Positions 16,767-26,052 of a stretch of 64,000 bases of DNA are shown here, in pieces. Both the position numbers and the translations under genes were made by a program. The notes under the pieces were generated by a model. It was not told where the DNA came from, made no database searches, and saw nothing but the letters and a program-made list of their open reading frames with translations. The stretch is from NCBI RefSeq assembly GCF_001941965.1, contig NZ_MKZO01000073.1:124001-188000 (forward strand), read 5' to 3'. Each line of letters starts with the position of its first letter. Position 1 is the first letter of the stretch. The DNA comes from Pseudomonas putida (GTDB lineage Bacteria > Pseudomonadota > Gammaproteobacteria > Pseudomonadales > Pseudomonadaceae).

Positions 16767-17864
16767 ATGAGTACCCATGTTTTCAAACCCGACATGCCGC
16801 CACCGGTGAAAACCGTCGGCGTCGTTGCCTGGCTGCGGGCCAACCTGTTCTCCAGCTGGCTCAACACCCTGCTGACCCTGTTCGCCCTCTACCTGGTCTG
16901 GCTGATCGTGCCGCCGCTGCTGCAGTGGTCGATCTTCGACGCCAACTGGGTCGGCACCACCCGCGCCGACTGCACCAAGGAGGGCGCCTGCTGGGTGTTC
17001 ATCCAGCAGCGCTTCGGCCAGTTCATGTATGGCTACTACCCCACCGAGTTGCGCTGGCGCGTGGACCTGACGGTCTGGCTGGCGGTGATCGGCGCGGCGC
17101 CGCTGTTCATCTCGCGCTTCCCGCGCAAGGCGGTCTACGGCCTGTGCTTCCTGGTCGCCTACCCGATCATCGCCTACACCCTGCTGCATGGCGGGCACTT
17201 CGGCATGACCACCGTACCGACCAGCCAGTGGGGCGGCCTGATGCTGACCCTGGTGATCGCCACCGTTGGCATCGTCGGCGCCTTGCCGCTGGGCATCCTC
17301 CTGGCACTCGGGCGGCGCTCGAAAATGCCGGCGGTGAAGGTGGTCTGCGTGACCTTCATCGAGTTCTGGCGTGGCGTGCCGCTGATCACCGTGCTGTTCA
17401 TGTCCTCGGTGATGCTGCCGTTGTTCCTGCCGGAAGGCATGAGCTTCGACAAGCTGCTGCGGGCCATGATCGGGGTGATCCTGTTCCAGTCGGCCTATAT
17501 CGCCGAGGTGGTGCGCGGTGGTCTGCAGGCCATTCCCAAGGGGCAATATGAAGCCGCTGCGGCCATGGGCCTGGGCTACTGGCGCGCCATGGGCCTGGTG
17601 ATCCTGCCACAAGCCCTGAAGCTGGTGATTCCCGGCATCGTCAACACCTTCATTGCCCTGTTCAAGGACACCAGCCTGGTGATCATCATCGGCCTGTTCG
17701 ACCTGCTCAACAGCGTCAAGCAGGCGGCCGCCGACCCCAAATGGCTGGGCATGGCGACCGAGGGCTACGTGTTCGCGGCCCTGGTGTTCTGGATTTTCTG
17801 TTTCGGTATGTCCCGCTACTCCATGCATCTGGAGCGCAAGCTGGATACAGGCCACAAGCGTTAG
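16767..17864 (+). CDS. aapM: AapM, amino-acid ABC transporter permease
   Basis: Second permease of the Aap system, 365 residues. Hydrophobic segments start at about residue 33, with a periplasmic loop containing two Cys (DCTKEGACW) between the first two. The EAA loop near the C-terminus reads EAAAAMGLGYWRAMGLVILPQA. It pairs with AapQ in the membrane and is followed by aapP after 11 bp. Confidence 0.94.
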   Translation: MSTHVFKPDMPPPVKTVGVVAWLRANLFSSWLNTLLTLFALYLVWLIVPPLLQWSIFDANWVGTTRADCTKEGACWVFIQQRFGQFMYGYYPTELRWRVDLTVWLAVIGAAPLFISRFPRKAVYGLCFLVAYPIIAYTLLHGGHFGMTTVPTSQWGGLMLTLVIATVGIVGALPLGILLALGRRSKMPAVKVVCVTFIEFWRGVPLITVLFMSSVMLPLFLPEGMSFDKLLRAMIGVILFQSAYIAEVVRGGLQAIPKGQYEAAAAMGLGYWRAMGLVILPQALKLVIPGIVNTFIALFKDTSLVIIIGLFDLLNSVKQAAADPKWLGMATEGYVFAALVFWIFCFGMSRYSMHLERKLDTGHKR

Positions 17865-17875
17865 GAGAGATTTTG

Positions 17876-18640
17876 ATGAGCGAAGCGATCAAACAGCCTG
17901 TAGGCCCTGAAGGCATTATCCAGATGCAGGGCGTGAACAAGTGGTACGGCCAGTTCCACGTACTCAAGGACATCAACCTGAACGTGCGCCAGGGCGAGCG
18001 TATCGTTCTCTGCGGGCCGTCCGGCTCGGGCAAGTCGACCACCATCCGCTGCCTCAACCGCCTGGAAGAGCACCAGCAGGGGCGTATCGTGGTGGATGGC
18101 GTTGAGCTGACCAACGACCTCAAGCAGATCGAAGCGATCCGCCGTGAAGTCGGCATGGTGTTCCAGCACTTCAACCTGTTCCCGCACCTGACTATCCTGC
18201 AGAACTGCACCCTGGCACCGATGTGGGTGCGCAAGATGCCCAAGCGCAAGGCCGAGGAAATCGCCATGCACTACCTGGAGCGGGTACGGATTCCGGAGCA
18301 GGCGCACAAATTCCCGGGGCAGTTGTCCGGTGGCCAGCAGCAACGCGTGGCGATTGCCCGGGCGCTGTGCATGAAGCCGAAGATCATGCTGTTCGACGAG
18401 CCGACCTCGGCACTCGATCCGGAGATGGTGAAAGAGGTACTGGACACCATGGTCAGCCTGGCGGAAGACGGTATGACCATGCTCTGCGTAACCCACGAAA
18501 TGGGCTTCGCCCGGACCGTGGCGAACCGGGTGATCTTCATGGACAAGGGAGAGATCGTCGAGCAGGCCGCGCCGGATGACTTCTTCGACCGGCCGCAGAA
18601 TGACCGGACCAAGCTGTTCCTGAGTCAGATTCTGCATTGA
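17876..18640 (+). CDS. aapP: AapP, amino-acid ABC transporter ATPase
   Basis: Cytosolic ATP-binding subunit of AapJQMP, 254 residues. Walker A GPSGSGKST near residue 45, the Q loop at VFQHFNLFPHL, the signature LSGGQQQR, Walker B IMLFDEP with the D loop SALDPE, and the switch His in CVTHEMGFA are intact. The ATG at 17876 has TAGGAGA seven nt upstream; the codons before it belong to the end of aapM. Last gene of the operon, followed by a REP doublet rather than a conventional terminator. Confidence 0.96.
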   Translation: MSEAIKQPVGPEGIIQMQGVNKWYGQFHVLKDINLNVRQGERIVLCGPSGSGKSTTIRCLNRLEEHQQGRIVVDGVELTNDLKQIEAIRREVGMVFQHFNLFPHLTILQNCTLAPMWVRKMPKRKAEEIAMHYLERVRIPEQAHKFPGQLSGGQQQRVAIARALCMKPKIMLFDEPTSALDPEMVKEVLDTMVSLAEDGMTMLCVTHEMGFARTVANRVIFMDKGEIVEQAAPDDFFDRPQNDRTKLFLSQILH

Positions 18641-18688
18641 TGGAGGTGGCTGGCAGATCCTGGTCTGTCAGCCATTCTCGTGTTGTTT

Positions 18689-18772
18689 TTGAGGGCCTCA
18701 TCGCTGGCAAGCCAGCTCCCACAGGTTATGCGATCCCTGTGGGAGCTGGCTTGCCAGCGATGAGGCCCTCAA
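18689..18772. repeat. REP doublet, perfect 37-bp inverted repeat, between aapP and algW
   Basis: Arms 18689-18725 and 18736-18772 are exact reverse complements around a 10-bp loop. It separates two convergent genes (aapP plus strand, algW minus strand) and lies 20 bp from the algW stop, so it may act as a transcript end or RNA-stabilising hairpin for both. Confidence 0.9.
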
Positions 18773-18791
18773 GAGCAATAAAGCTCTGGGA

Positions 18792-19952
18792 TCAGTTCCC
18801 TTCTTCCTGCGCCGCCGGCGCCGGTGGCGGCCGCAGCCCCACTTCAGCCATCAGCTTCAGCTGCTTGCCATTGCGCATGACCTCGATGGCCACCTTCTCG
18901 CTCGGCTTGATCCGCGCCACCTGGTTCATCGAGCGCCGACCATCCCCGGCCGGTTCGCCATTGATGCTCAGGATCACATCCCCCAGCTGCAGGCCGGCCT
19001 TCTGCGCCGGACCATCGCGGAAGATCCCCGCCACAACGATCCCCGGACGCCCCTGCATGCCGAACGACTCGGCCAGTTCCGCGCTCAGCGGCTGCACCTC
19101 GATCCCCAGCCAGCCACGAATCACCTGGCCATGCTCGATGATCGACTTCATCACCTCCAGGGCCAGCTTGGTCGGAATGGCGAAGCCGATGCCCTGGGAA
19201 CCGCCGGACTTGGAGAAGATCGCCGTGTTGATCCCGGTCAGGTTGCCGTTGGCATCCACCAGCGCACCGCCGGAGTTGCCCGGGTTGATCGCCGCGTCGG
19301 TCTGGATGAAGTCTTCGTAGTTGTTCAGGCCCAGCTGGTTGCGCCCGGTGGCACTGATGATGCCCATGGTCACGGTCTGGCCGACCCCGAACGGGTTGCC
19401 GATGGCCAGGGCGACGTCGCCGATGCGGATACTGTCGGAACGGCCGATGGTGATCGCCGGCAGGTTCTTCAGGTCGATCTTCAGTACCGCGAGGTCGGTT
19501 TCCGGGTCGCTGCCGATGACCCGGGCCAGGGTTTCGCGGCCGTCCTTCAGCGCCACCACGATCTGGTCGGCACCGGAGGTCACGTGGTTGTTGGTCAGCA
19601 GGTAGCCTTCCGGGCTCATGATCACCGCCGAACCCAGGCTCGACTCCCAACGGCGCTGCTTGGGCAGGTTGTCGCCGAAGAAGCGGCGGAACTGCGGGTC
19701 TTCGAACAGCGGATGGGCAGCCTTGTTGACCACCTTGGTGGTGTACAGGTTGGCGACGGCGGGGGCGGCATGGGTCACGGCGTCGGCGTAGGACACCGGG
19801 CCCTGGACCACGGCCGTGGTCTGCGGTGCCTGCTGCAGGTTGACGTCCTGGCTGGGCAGGCCGACCCACTCGGGAAAACGCTGGATGACCAGCATGGCGA
19901 TCAGCACGCCGGTGAACAGCGGCCAGCCGAAATAACGCAAAGCCTTGAACAT
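18792..19952 (-). CDS. algW: AlgW, DegS-type periplasmic stress-sensing serine protease
   Basis: Inner-membrane-anchored HtrA-family protease. In P. aeruginosa it senses misfolded outer-membrane proteins through its PDZ domain and makes the first cut in the anti-sigma factor MucA, freeing AlgU. The 386 residues have an N-terminal membrane segment (about 8-24), a protease domain with His123, Asp153 and Ser227 (GNSGG), all at the numbers I recall for P. aeruginosa AlgW, and one C-terminal PDZ domain (about 280-370). The ATG at 19952 is chosen because the membrane anchor begins there; an upstream in-frame ATG at 20030 would add 26 unlikely residues. It diverges from the Nif3-like gene. Confidence 0.95.
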   Translation of the reverse strand: MFKALRYFGWPLFTGVLIAMLVIQRFPEWVGLPSQDVNLQQAPQTTAVVQGPVSYADAVTHAAPAVANLYTTKVVNKAAHPLFEDPQFRRFFGDNLPKQRRWESSLGSAVIMSPEGYLLTNNHVTSGADQIVVALKDGRETLARVIGSDPETDLAVLKIDLKNLPAITIGRSDSIRIGDVALAIGNPFGVGQTVTMGIISATGRNQLGLNNYEDFIQTDAAINPGNSGGALVDANGNLTGINTAIFSKSGGSQGIGFAIPTKLALEVMKSIIEHGQVIRGWLGIEVQPLSAELAESFGMQGRPGIVVAGIFRDGPAQKAGLQLGDVILSINGEPAGDGRRSMNQVARIKPSEKVAIEVMRNGKQLKLMAEVGLRPPPAPAAQEEGN

Positions 19953-20191
19953 TGAACGAATCCTGGGGAGTTGGCCCGAGCCGGTGACGCGATGGGGAAG
20001 TGTTTGAAGCGCGCGATGATACTGCGGCAATGACCGGGCAGGAACCGCTAAATCGCTCGGCCCGTGATGCAGTTGGCCGAATGCCGCCAGGTCGTTGCCG
20101 GCGGTTTCCCCGAAACCGTCGACGGCCCATAATGGCCGGCATTATACGGGGCCTTGCGCCGTGCTGAACTGCTGAATTGAGGAGTCTTTCC

Positions 20192-20950
20192 ATGGCTGTT
20201 GCCCTGACTACCCTGGTCGAGGAAGCCGACCGTTATCTCGGTAGCGCGAAAATCCAGGACTACTGCCCCAACGGCCTGCAGGTCGAGGGCCGTCCGCAGG
20301 TGACCCGCATCGTCAGCGGCGTCACCGCCAGCCAGGCGCTGCTGGACGCGGCGGTGGAGGCGGGGGCCGACCTGGTGCTGGTCCACCACGGCTATTTCTG
20401 GAAGGGCGAGAACCCCTGCATCACCGGGATGAAGCAGCGCCGCCTGAAAACCCTGCTCAAGCACGACATCAGCCTGCTGGCCTATCACCTGCCGCTGGAT
20501 GTGCACCCGGAAGTGGGCAACAACGTGCAACTGGCGCGGCAACTGGATATCACCGTCGAAGGCCCGCTGGACCCGAACAATCCGCGGGTGGTGGGCCTGG
20601 TCGGCTCGCTGGCCGAACCGGTGTCGGCGCGGGACTTCGCCCGGCGGGTCAGTGAAGCGATGGGCCGCGAGCCCCTGCTGGTGGAAGGCGAGGAGGTCAT
20701 TCGTCGGGTCGGCTGGTGCACCGGCGGTGGCCAGGGCTACATCGACCAGGCGATCGAAGCCGGGGTCGACCTGTTCATCAGCGGTGAAGCCTCCGAGCAG
20801 ACCTACCACAGCGCCCGGGAAAACGGCGTCAGCTTCATCGCCGCCGGGCACCACGCTACCGAGCGTTATGGCGTGCAGGCCCTGGGCGACTATTTGGCCC
20901 GGCGTTTTGCCCTGGAACACCTGTTCATCGACTGTCCGAACCCGGTCTGA
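20192..20950 (+). CDS. Nif3-like dinuclear metal centre protein (YbgI family)
   Basis: Toroidal hexameric metal-binding protein, 252 residues; members bind two metal ions and have been linked to GTP cyclohydrolase-like folds, but the physiological role is unsettled. Metal-ligand motifs are visible: VHHGYFW near residue 66, AYHLPLDVHPEVGNN near residue 97, and SGEASEQTYH and AGHHATERYG in the C-terminal part. The ATG at 20192 has GAGGAG seven nt upstream. The gene lies between algW and cysD, as in P. aeruginosa. Confidence 0.9.
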   Translation: MAVALTTLVEEADRYLGSAKIQDYCPNGLQVEGRPQVTRIVSGVTASQALLDAAVEAGADLVLVHHGYFWKGENPCITGMKQRRLKTLLKHDISLLAYHLPLDVHPEVGNNVQLARQLDITVEGPLDPNNPRVVGLVGSLAEPVSARDFARRVSEAMGREPLLVEGEEVIRRVGWCTGGGQGYIDQAIEAGVDLFISGEASEQTYHSARENGVSFIAAGHHATERYGVQALGDYLARRFALEHLFIDCPNPV

Positions 20951-21087
20951 GCCCAAACGCACGGGCATATCCATAGATTGTTTCGTTCTAGCCACCCTCC
21001 TAAATAGAAGCGGGCGCTGTGATAGAGTGGCCCGCTCGAACACGGCCCGTTTGGCCGTCCACAAGATCGTTTTTCCCGTGAGTAGCC

Positions 21088-22005
21088 ATGGTCGACAAAC
21101 TGACGCATTTGAAACAGCTGGAGGCGGAAAGCATCCACATCATTCGTGAGGTGGCCGCCGAGTTCGACAACCCGGTGATGCTGTACTCCATTGGCAAGGA
21201 CTCGGCCGTGATGCTGCATCTGGCACGCAAGGCCTTCTTCCCTGGCAAGCTGCCGTTTCCTGTGATGCACGTCGACACCCAGTGGAAATTCCAGGAGATG
21301 TACCGCTTCCGCGACAAGATGGTCGAGGAAATGGGCCTGGAGCTGATCACCCACGTCAACCCGGAAGGTGTGGCGCAGGGCATCAACCCCTTCACCCACG
21401 GCAGCTCCAAGCACACCGACATCATGAAGACCCAGGGCCTCAAACAGGCGCTGGACAAGCACGGCTTCGACGCCGCCTTCGGTGGCGCGCGCCGCGACGA
21501 AGAGAAATCGCGGGCGAAAGAGCGCGTGTATTCCTTCCGCGACAGCAAGCACCGCTGGGACCCGAAGAACCAGCGTCCGGAGCTGTGGAACGTCTACAAC
21601 GGCAAGGTCAACAAGGGCGAGTCGATCCGCGTCTTCCCGCTGTCGAACTGGACCGAGCTGGACATCTGGCAGTACATCTACCTCGAAGGCATCCCGATCG
21701 TGCCGCTGTACTTCGCCGCCGAGCGTGAAGTCATCGAGAAGAACGGCACCCTGATCATGATCGACGACGATCGCATCCTCGAGCACCTGAGCGACGAGGA
21801 AAAGGCCCGTATCGTCAAGAAGAAGGTGCGTTTCCGTACCCTCGGCTGCTACCCGTTGACGGGTGCCGTCGAATCGGAGGCCGAGACCCTGACGGACATC
21901 ATCCAGGAGATGCTCCTGACCCGTACGTCCGAGCGTCAGGGCCGTGTCATCGACCACGATGGCGCAGGCTCGATGGAAGACAAAAAACGTCAAGGCTACT
22001 TCTAA
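21088..22005 (+). CDS. cysD: CysD, sulfate adenylyltransferase subunit 2
   Basis: ATP pyrophosphatase-fold subunit that makes adenosine 5'-phosphosulfate from sulfate and ATP, working with the GTPase subunit CysN. The 305 residues carry the PP-loop YSIGKDSAVML near residue 34 and the substrate segment FGGARRDEEKSRAKERV. The sequence from VRFRTLGCYPLTGAVESEA is typical of the C-terminal third. cysNC follows after 15 bp. The 137-bp upstream region holds an inverted repeat GCGGGC/GCCCGC (about 21011-21036) but no regulator site I can name. Confidence 0.96.
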   Translation: MVDKLTHLKQLEAESIHIIREVAAEFDNPVMLYSIGKDSAVMLHLARKAFFPGKLPFPVMHVDTQWKFQEMYRFRDKMVEEMGLELITHVNPEGVAQGINPFTHGSSKHTDIMKTQGLKQALDKHGFDAAFGGARRDEEKSRAKERVYSFRDSKHRWDPKNQRPELWNVYNGKVNKGESIRVFPLSNWTELDIWQYIYLEGIPIVPLYFAAEREVIEKNGTLIMIDDDRILEHLSDEEKARIVKKKVRFRTLGCYPLTGAVESEAETLTDIIQEMLLTRTSERQGRVIDHDGAGSMEDKKRQGYF

Positions 22006-22020
22006 TTTCAGGGTTACTCC

Positions 22021-23922
22021 ATGTCGCACCAATCCGAATTGATCAGCGAAGACATCCTCGCTTATCTGGCTCAACACGAGCGTAAAGAACTGCTGCGTTT
22101 CCTCACTTGCGGCAACGTGGACGACGGCAAGAGCACCCTGATCGGTCGCCTGCTGCACGATTCCAAGATGATCTACGAGGACCACCTCGAGGCCATCACC
22201 CGTGACTCGAAGAAAGTCGGCACCACCGGCGAAGAGATCGATCTGGCGCTGCTGGTCGACGGCCTGCAGGCCGAGCGCGAGCAGGGCATCACCATCGATG
22301 TCGCCTACCGCTACTTCTCCACCGCCAAGCGCAAGTTCATCATTGCCGACACCCCGGGCCACGAGCAGTACACCCGCAACATGGCCACCGGCGCGTCCAC
22401 CTGCGACCTGGCCATCATCCTCGTCGACGCCCGCTACGGCGTGCAGACCCAGACCCGTCGGCACAGCTACATCGCCTCGCTGCTGGGCATCAAGCACATC
22501 GTCGTCGCCGTCAACAAGATGGACCTGAAGGGCTTCGACGAGCAGGTCTTCGAGTCGATCAAAGCTGATTACCTGGCCTTCGCCGAGGGTATCAACCTCA
22601 AGCCGAGCAGCCTGCACTTCGTGCCGATGTCGGCGCTCAAGGGCGACAACGTGGTCAACCGCAGCGAGCGTTCGCCGTGGTACACCGGCCCTGCGCTGAT
22701 GGAAATCCTCGAGACCGTCGAAGTCGCCGCCGACCGCAACTTCACCGACCTGCGCTTCCCGGTGCAGTACGTCAATCGTCCGAACCTGAACTTCCGCGGC
22801 TTCGCCGGCACCATTGCCAGCGGCCTGGTGCACAAGGGCGACGAAGTGGTCGTGCTGCCGTCGGGCAAGAGCAGCCGCGTCAAGTCCATCGTCACCTACG
22901 AAGGCGAACTGGAAAGCGCAGGCCCTGGCCAGGCCGTGACCCTGACCATGGAAGACGAGATCGACATCTCCCGTGGCGACCTGCTGGTCCACGCCGACAA
23001 CGTACCGTCGGTGACCGACCAGTTCGACGCCATGCTGGTGTGGATGTCCGAGGAGCCGATGCTCCCGGGCAAGAAATACGACATCAAGCGCGCCACCAGC
23101 TACGTGCCGGGCTCGATTGCCAGCATCACCCACAAGGTCGATGTGAACACCCTGGAGCAGGGCGCTGCCAGCGCGCTGCAACTGAACGAGATCGGCCGGG
23201 TCAAGGTCGCCCTGGACACCGCGATCGCCCTGGACGGTTACGACAGCAACCGCACCACCGGCGCCTTCATCGTCATCGACCGCCTGACCAACGGCACCGT
23301 TGGTGCCGGCATGATCATCGCGCCGCCCGTCCTGCCGCATGGCAGCACCGGCCAGCATGGCAAGCAGGCGCACGTCTCCACCGAAGAACGCGCCCTGCGC
23401 TTCGGCCAGCAGCCGGCCACCGTGCTGTTCAGCGGCCTGTCCGGCGCTGGCAAGAGCACCCTGGCCTATGCCGTCGAGCGCAAGCTGTTCGACATGGGCC
23501 GTGCGGTCTACGTGCTGGATGGCCAGAACCTGCGGCATGACCTGAACAAGGGCCTGCCACAGGACCGCGCCGGTCGCACCGAGAACTGGCGTCGTGCCGC
23601 CCACGTGGCGCGTCAGTTCAACGAAGCCGGCATGCTCACCCTGGCGGCGTTCGTCGCGCCGGATGCCGAAGGCCGCGAGCAGGCCAAGGCGCTGATCGGC
23701 AAGGACCGTCTGGTCACCGTCTACGTCCAGGCTTCGCCGCTGGCTTGCCGCGAGCGTGACCCGCAAGGTCTGTACGCGGCCGGTGGCGACAACATCCCGG
23801 GCGAAAGCTTCCCGTACGATGTGCCGCAGAACGCCGACCTGGTCATCGACACCCAATCCACCAGCGTGGAAGAGGGTGTGAAGCTGGTGCTGGATGTGCT
23901 GCGTGCGCGTGGTGCGATCTAA
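22021..23922 (+). CDS. cysNC: CysNC, bifunctional sulfate adenylyltransferase GTPase subunit / APS kinase
   Basis: Fusion of CysN (residues 1 to about 450) and CysC (about 460-633). The N-terminal part is an EF-Tu-like GTPase with GNVDDGKSTL, DTPGHEQY and NKMDLKG, driving sulfate adenylation with CysD. The C-terminal part is adenylyl-sulfate kinase with the P-loop GLSGAGKST near residue 473, producing PAPS. Such fusions are usual in Pseudomonas and channel sulfate activation into one protein. An intrinsic terminator follows 16 bp after the stop. Confidence 0.96.
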   Translation: MSHQSELISEDILAYLAQHERKELLRFLTCGNVDDGKSTLIGRLLHDSKMIYEDHLEAITRDSKKVGTTGEEIDLALLVDGLQAEREQGITIDVAYRYFSTAKRKFIIADTPGHEQYTRNMATGASTCDLAIILVDARYGVQTQTRRHSYIASLLGIKHIVVAVNKMDLKGFDEQVFESIKADYLAFAEGINLKPSSLHFVPMSALKGDNVVNRSERSPWYTGPALMEILETVEVAADRNFTDLRFPVQYVNRPNLNFRGFAGTIASGLVHKGDEVVVLPSGKSSRVKSIVTYEGELESAGPGQAVTLTMEDEIDISRGDLLVHADNVPSVTDQFDAMLVWMSEEPMLPGKKYDIKRATSYVPGSIASITHKVDVNTLEQGAASALQLNEIGRVKVALDTAIALDGYDSNRTTGAFIVIDRLTNGTVGAGMIIAPPVLPHGSTGQHGKQAHVSTEERALRFGQQPATVLFSGLSGAGKSTLAYAVERKLFDMGRAVYVLDGQNLRHDLNKGLPQDRAGRTENWRRAAHVARQFNEAGMLTLAAFVAPDAEGREQAKALIGKDRLVTVYVQASPLACRERDPQGLYAAGGDNIPGESFPYDVPQNADLVIDTQSTSVEEGVKLVLDVLRARGAI

Positions 23923-23937
23923 GCGTTATTGCTGACA

Positions 23938-23966
23938 ACAAAAACCCCGCTTCGGCGGGGTTTTTG
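23938..23966 (+). terminator. intrinsic terminator of cysD-cysNC
   Basis: Stem AAAACCCCGC-TTCG-GCGGGGTTTT followed by further T residues. Confidence 0.93.
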
Positions 23967-23980
23967 TTTTCTGACTCGAT

Positions 23981-24063
23981 GGCCTCATCGCTGGCAAGCC
24001 AGCTCCCACAGGGTCCGCGGCGCCGCTGAACCCTGTGGGAGCTGGCTTGCCAGCGATGAGGCC
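23981..24063. repeat. REP doublet, perfect 33-bp inverted repeat, after cysNC
   Basis: Arms 23981-24013 and 24031-24063 (GGCCTCATCGCTGGCAAGCC and onward) with a 17-bp GC-rich loop. It lies between the cysNC terminator and the mdeR stop, both convergent on it. Confidence 0.9.
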
Positions 24064-24082
24064 CGGATGAGCACCACAACAT

Positions 24083-24598
24083 TTAGATGTGCTTCTCCGA
24101 GACCGGAATCACCCGCTTCTCTTTCACCGCCTTGTACGAAAAGCTCGAATAGATCTCCTTCACCCCTGGCAGCGACTGCAAGGTTTCCCGGGCGAACTCC
24201 CCGAACGACTCCAGATCCCGGGCCAGCACCTCAAGCAGAAAGTCGTAACGTCCTGAAATGTTATGGCAGGCCACAATCTCCGGAATCTCCATCAAACGCT
24301 GCTCGAATGCTCGGGCAATCTCCTTGGTGTGCGAGTCCATCATGATGCTGACGAACGCCGTCACCCCGAAGCCCAGCGCCTTGGGCGACAGGATCGCCTG
24401 ATAGCCGGTGATATGCCCGCTTTCCTCCAGCAGCTTGACCCGCCGCCAGCACGGCGAGGTGGTCAGGGCCACGCTGTCGGCCAGTTCGGAAATGGTCAGG
24501 CGCGCGTTGTCCTGCAAGGCGCCGAGCAGGGCGCGGTCGGTGCGGTCGAGGGCGTTGGGCAAGATTTGCCCGGCCTTGGCTGGATCGTGGAATTTCAT
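24083..24598 (-). CDS. mdeR: Lrp/AsnC-family regulator, MdeR-like
   Basis: Transcription regulator of 171 residues with an N-terminal winged helix (LDRTDRALLGALQDNARLT, then SPCWRRVKLLEESG as recognition part, residues about 17-75) and a C-terminal RAM ligand-binding domain (about 85-155). It is divergent from mdeA across a 92-bp shared promoter region. In P. putida the equivalent MdeR activates methionine gamma-lyase, so methionine or a related metabolite is a likely signal. The symbol rests on this context. Confidence 0.88.
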   Translation of the reverse strand: MKFHDPAKAGQILPNALDRTDRALLGALQDNARLTISELADSVALTTSPCWRRVKLLEESGHITGYQAILSPKALGFGVTAFVSIMMDSHTKEIARAFEQRLMEIPEIVACHNISGRYDFLLEVLARDLESFGEFARETLQSLPGVKEIYSSFSYKAVKEKRVIPVSEKHI

Positions 24599-24690
24599 GC
24601 CCGGAAAGCCCCGTGGTGGTGGTCATATTTGGAAAAATATTAGTTCATCACTGGCATAAGCTTATGGCAATCCAACAAGAGGGCATCGCC

Positions 24691-25893
24691 ATGAGCGGCT
24701 CCAGCAAACAACAGGGATTTGCCACCCGGGCCATTCACCATGGCTACGACCCGCAGGCCCACGGAGGGGCGCTGGTGCCGCCGGTTTATCAAACGGCGAC
24801 CTACGCGTTTCCCACTGTCGAGTACGGCGCGGCCTGTTTTGCCGGTGAAGAAGCCGGACATTTCTACAGCCGGATCTCCAACCCCACCCTGGCCCTGCTG
24901 GAAAGCCGCATGGCGTCACTGGAAGGTGGCGAGGCGGCCCTGGCCCTGGCGTCGGGTATGGGCGCCATTACCGCAACGTTGTGGACCCTGTTGCGCCCGG
25001 GTGATGAAGTGTTGCTCGGCAGCACCCTGTACGGCTGCACCTTCGCCTTTCTGCACCACGGCATCGGCGAGTTCGGGGTCAAGCTCAAGCACGTCGACAT
25101 GGCCGATCTGAAGGCCGTCGAGGCGGCGATTTCCCCGGCGACGCGGATGATCTACTTCGAATCCCCGGCCAACCCCAACATGCACCTGGCGGATATCGCC
25201 GGGGTGGCGAAGATCGCCCGGCGCCATGGCGCGACGCTGGTGGTGGACAACACCTACTGCACGCCCTACCTGCAACGTCCGCTGGAGCTGGGTGCCGACC
25301 TGGTGGTGCACTCGGCGACCAAATACCTCAGTGGTCACGGCGATATCACTGCCGGGCTGGTCATTGGCGCGAAGACCCTGGTGGACCGGATTCGTCTGGA
25401 GGGCCTGAAGGACATGACCGGAGCGGTGCTGTCGCCCCATGACGCGTCGCTGCTGATGCGCGGGCTGAAGACCCTTAACCTGCGCATGGAGCGGCATTGT
25501 TCCAATGCCCTGGCGCTGGCGGAATTCCTCAGGAAGCAGCCGGAGGTCGAGGTATTGCATTACCCCGGGCTGCCGTCATTCCCGCAGCATGTGCTGGCGA
25601 AGAAGCAGATGGCCTTGCCGGGCGGCATGCTGGCGTTCGAACTGAAAGGCGGGATCGTTGCCGGGCGGCGTTTCATGAATGCCCTGCAACTGTTCTCGCG
25701 GGCGGTCAGCCTGGGCGACGCGGAGTCGCTGGCGCAGCATCCGGCGAGCATGACCCATTCGAGCTACACGCCGGAGGAGCGGGGGCGCTACGGGATTTCC
25801 GAGGGGCTGGTGCGGTTGTCGGTGGGGCTGGAGGATATCGATGACTTGCTGGGGGATGTGCGCCAAGCATTGAGGGCCTGTTCGCCAGGATAG
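24691..25893 (+). CDS. mdeA: MdeA, methionine gamma-lyase (PLP-dependent)
   Basis: Splits L-methionine into methanethiol, 2-oxobutyrate and ammonia. The 400 residues closely resemble P. putida MdeA. The PLP lysine is Lys211 in SATKYLSGH, and the active-site Cys116 in LYGCTF, which distinguishes methionine gamma-lyase from cystathionine enzymes, is present. N-terminal tetramer residues YSRISNPT are kept. The ATG at 24691 gives the usual N-terminus. The gene is divergent from mdeR. There is no clear terminator before the type I secretion genes 160 bp downstream. Confidence 0.94.
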   Translation: MSGSSKQQGFATRAIHHGYDPQAHGGALVPPVYQTATYAFPTVEYGAACFAGEEAGHFYSRISNPTLALLESRMASLEGGEAALALASGMGAITATLWTLLRPGDEVLLGSTLYGCTFAFLHHGIGEFGVKLKHVDMADLKAVEAAISPATRMIYFESPANPNMHLADIAGVAKIARRHGATLVVDNTYCTPYLQRPLELGADLVVHSATKYLSGHGDITAGLVIGAKTLVDRIRLEGLKDMTGAVLSPHDASLLMRGLKTLNLRMERHCSNALALAEFLRKQPEVEVLHYPGLPSFPQHVLAKKQMALPGGMLAFELKGGIVAGRRFMNALQLFSRAVSLGDAESLAQHPASMTHSSYTPEERGRYGISEGLVRLSVGLEDIDDLLGDVRQALRACSPG

Positions 25894-26052
25894 TTCTCAC
25901 ACGGATTTACCGCTCCACTGTAGTCCTCCTACAAAAACGCGGTTTTTCCAAGGATTTGTCTGTCGCGATTTGAAGAAGCAGCATGATTTTTCTCACCGCT
26001 GAATGAGCCTAGTTTCCGGGACAACGATTTCCCGGATCATGGAGCGCTCAGG

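Noticed and set aside
20890..23856. Very long open frame (about 988 codons) on the minus strand opposite cysD-cysNC
   Set aside because: It lies fully antisense to two well-recognised genes in GC-rich DNA, where the complementary frame of strongly biased codons stays open by chance; the protein has repetitive Val/His/Gln/Asp composition and no motifs.
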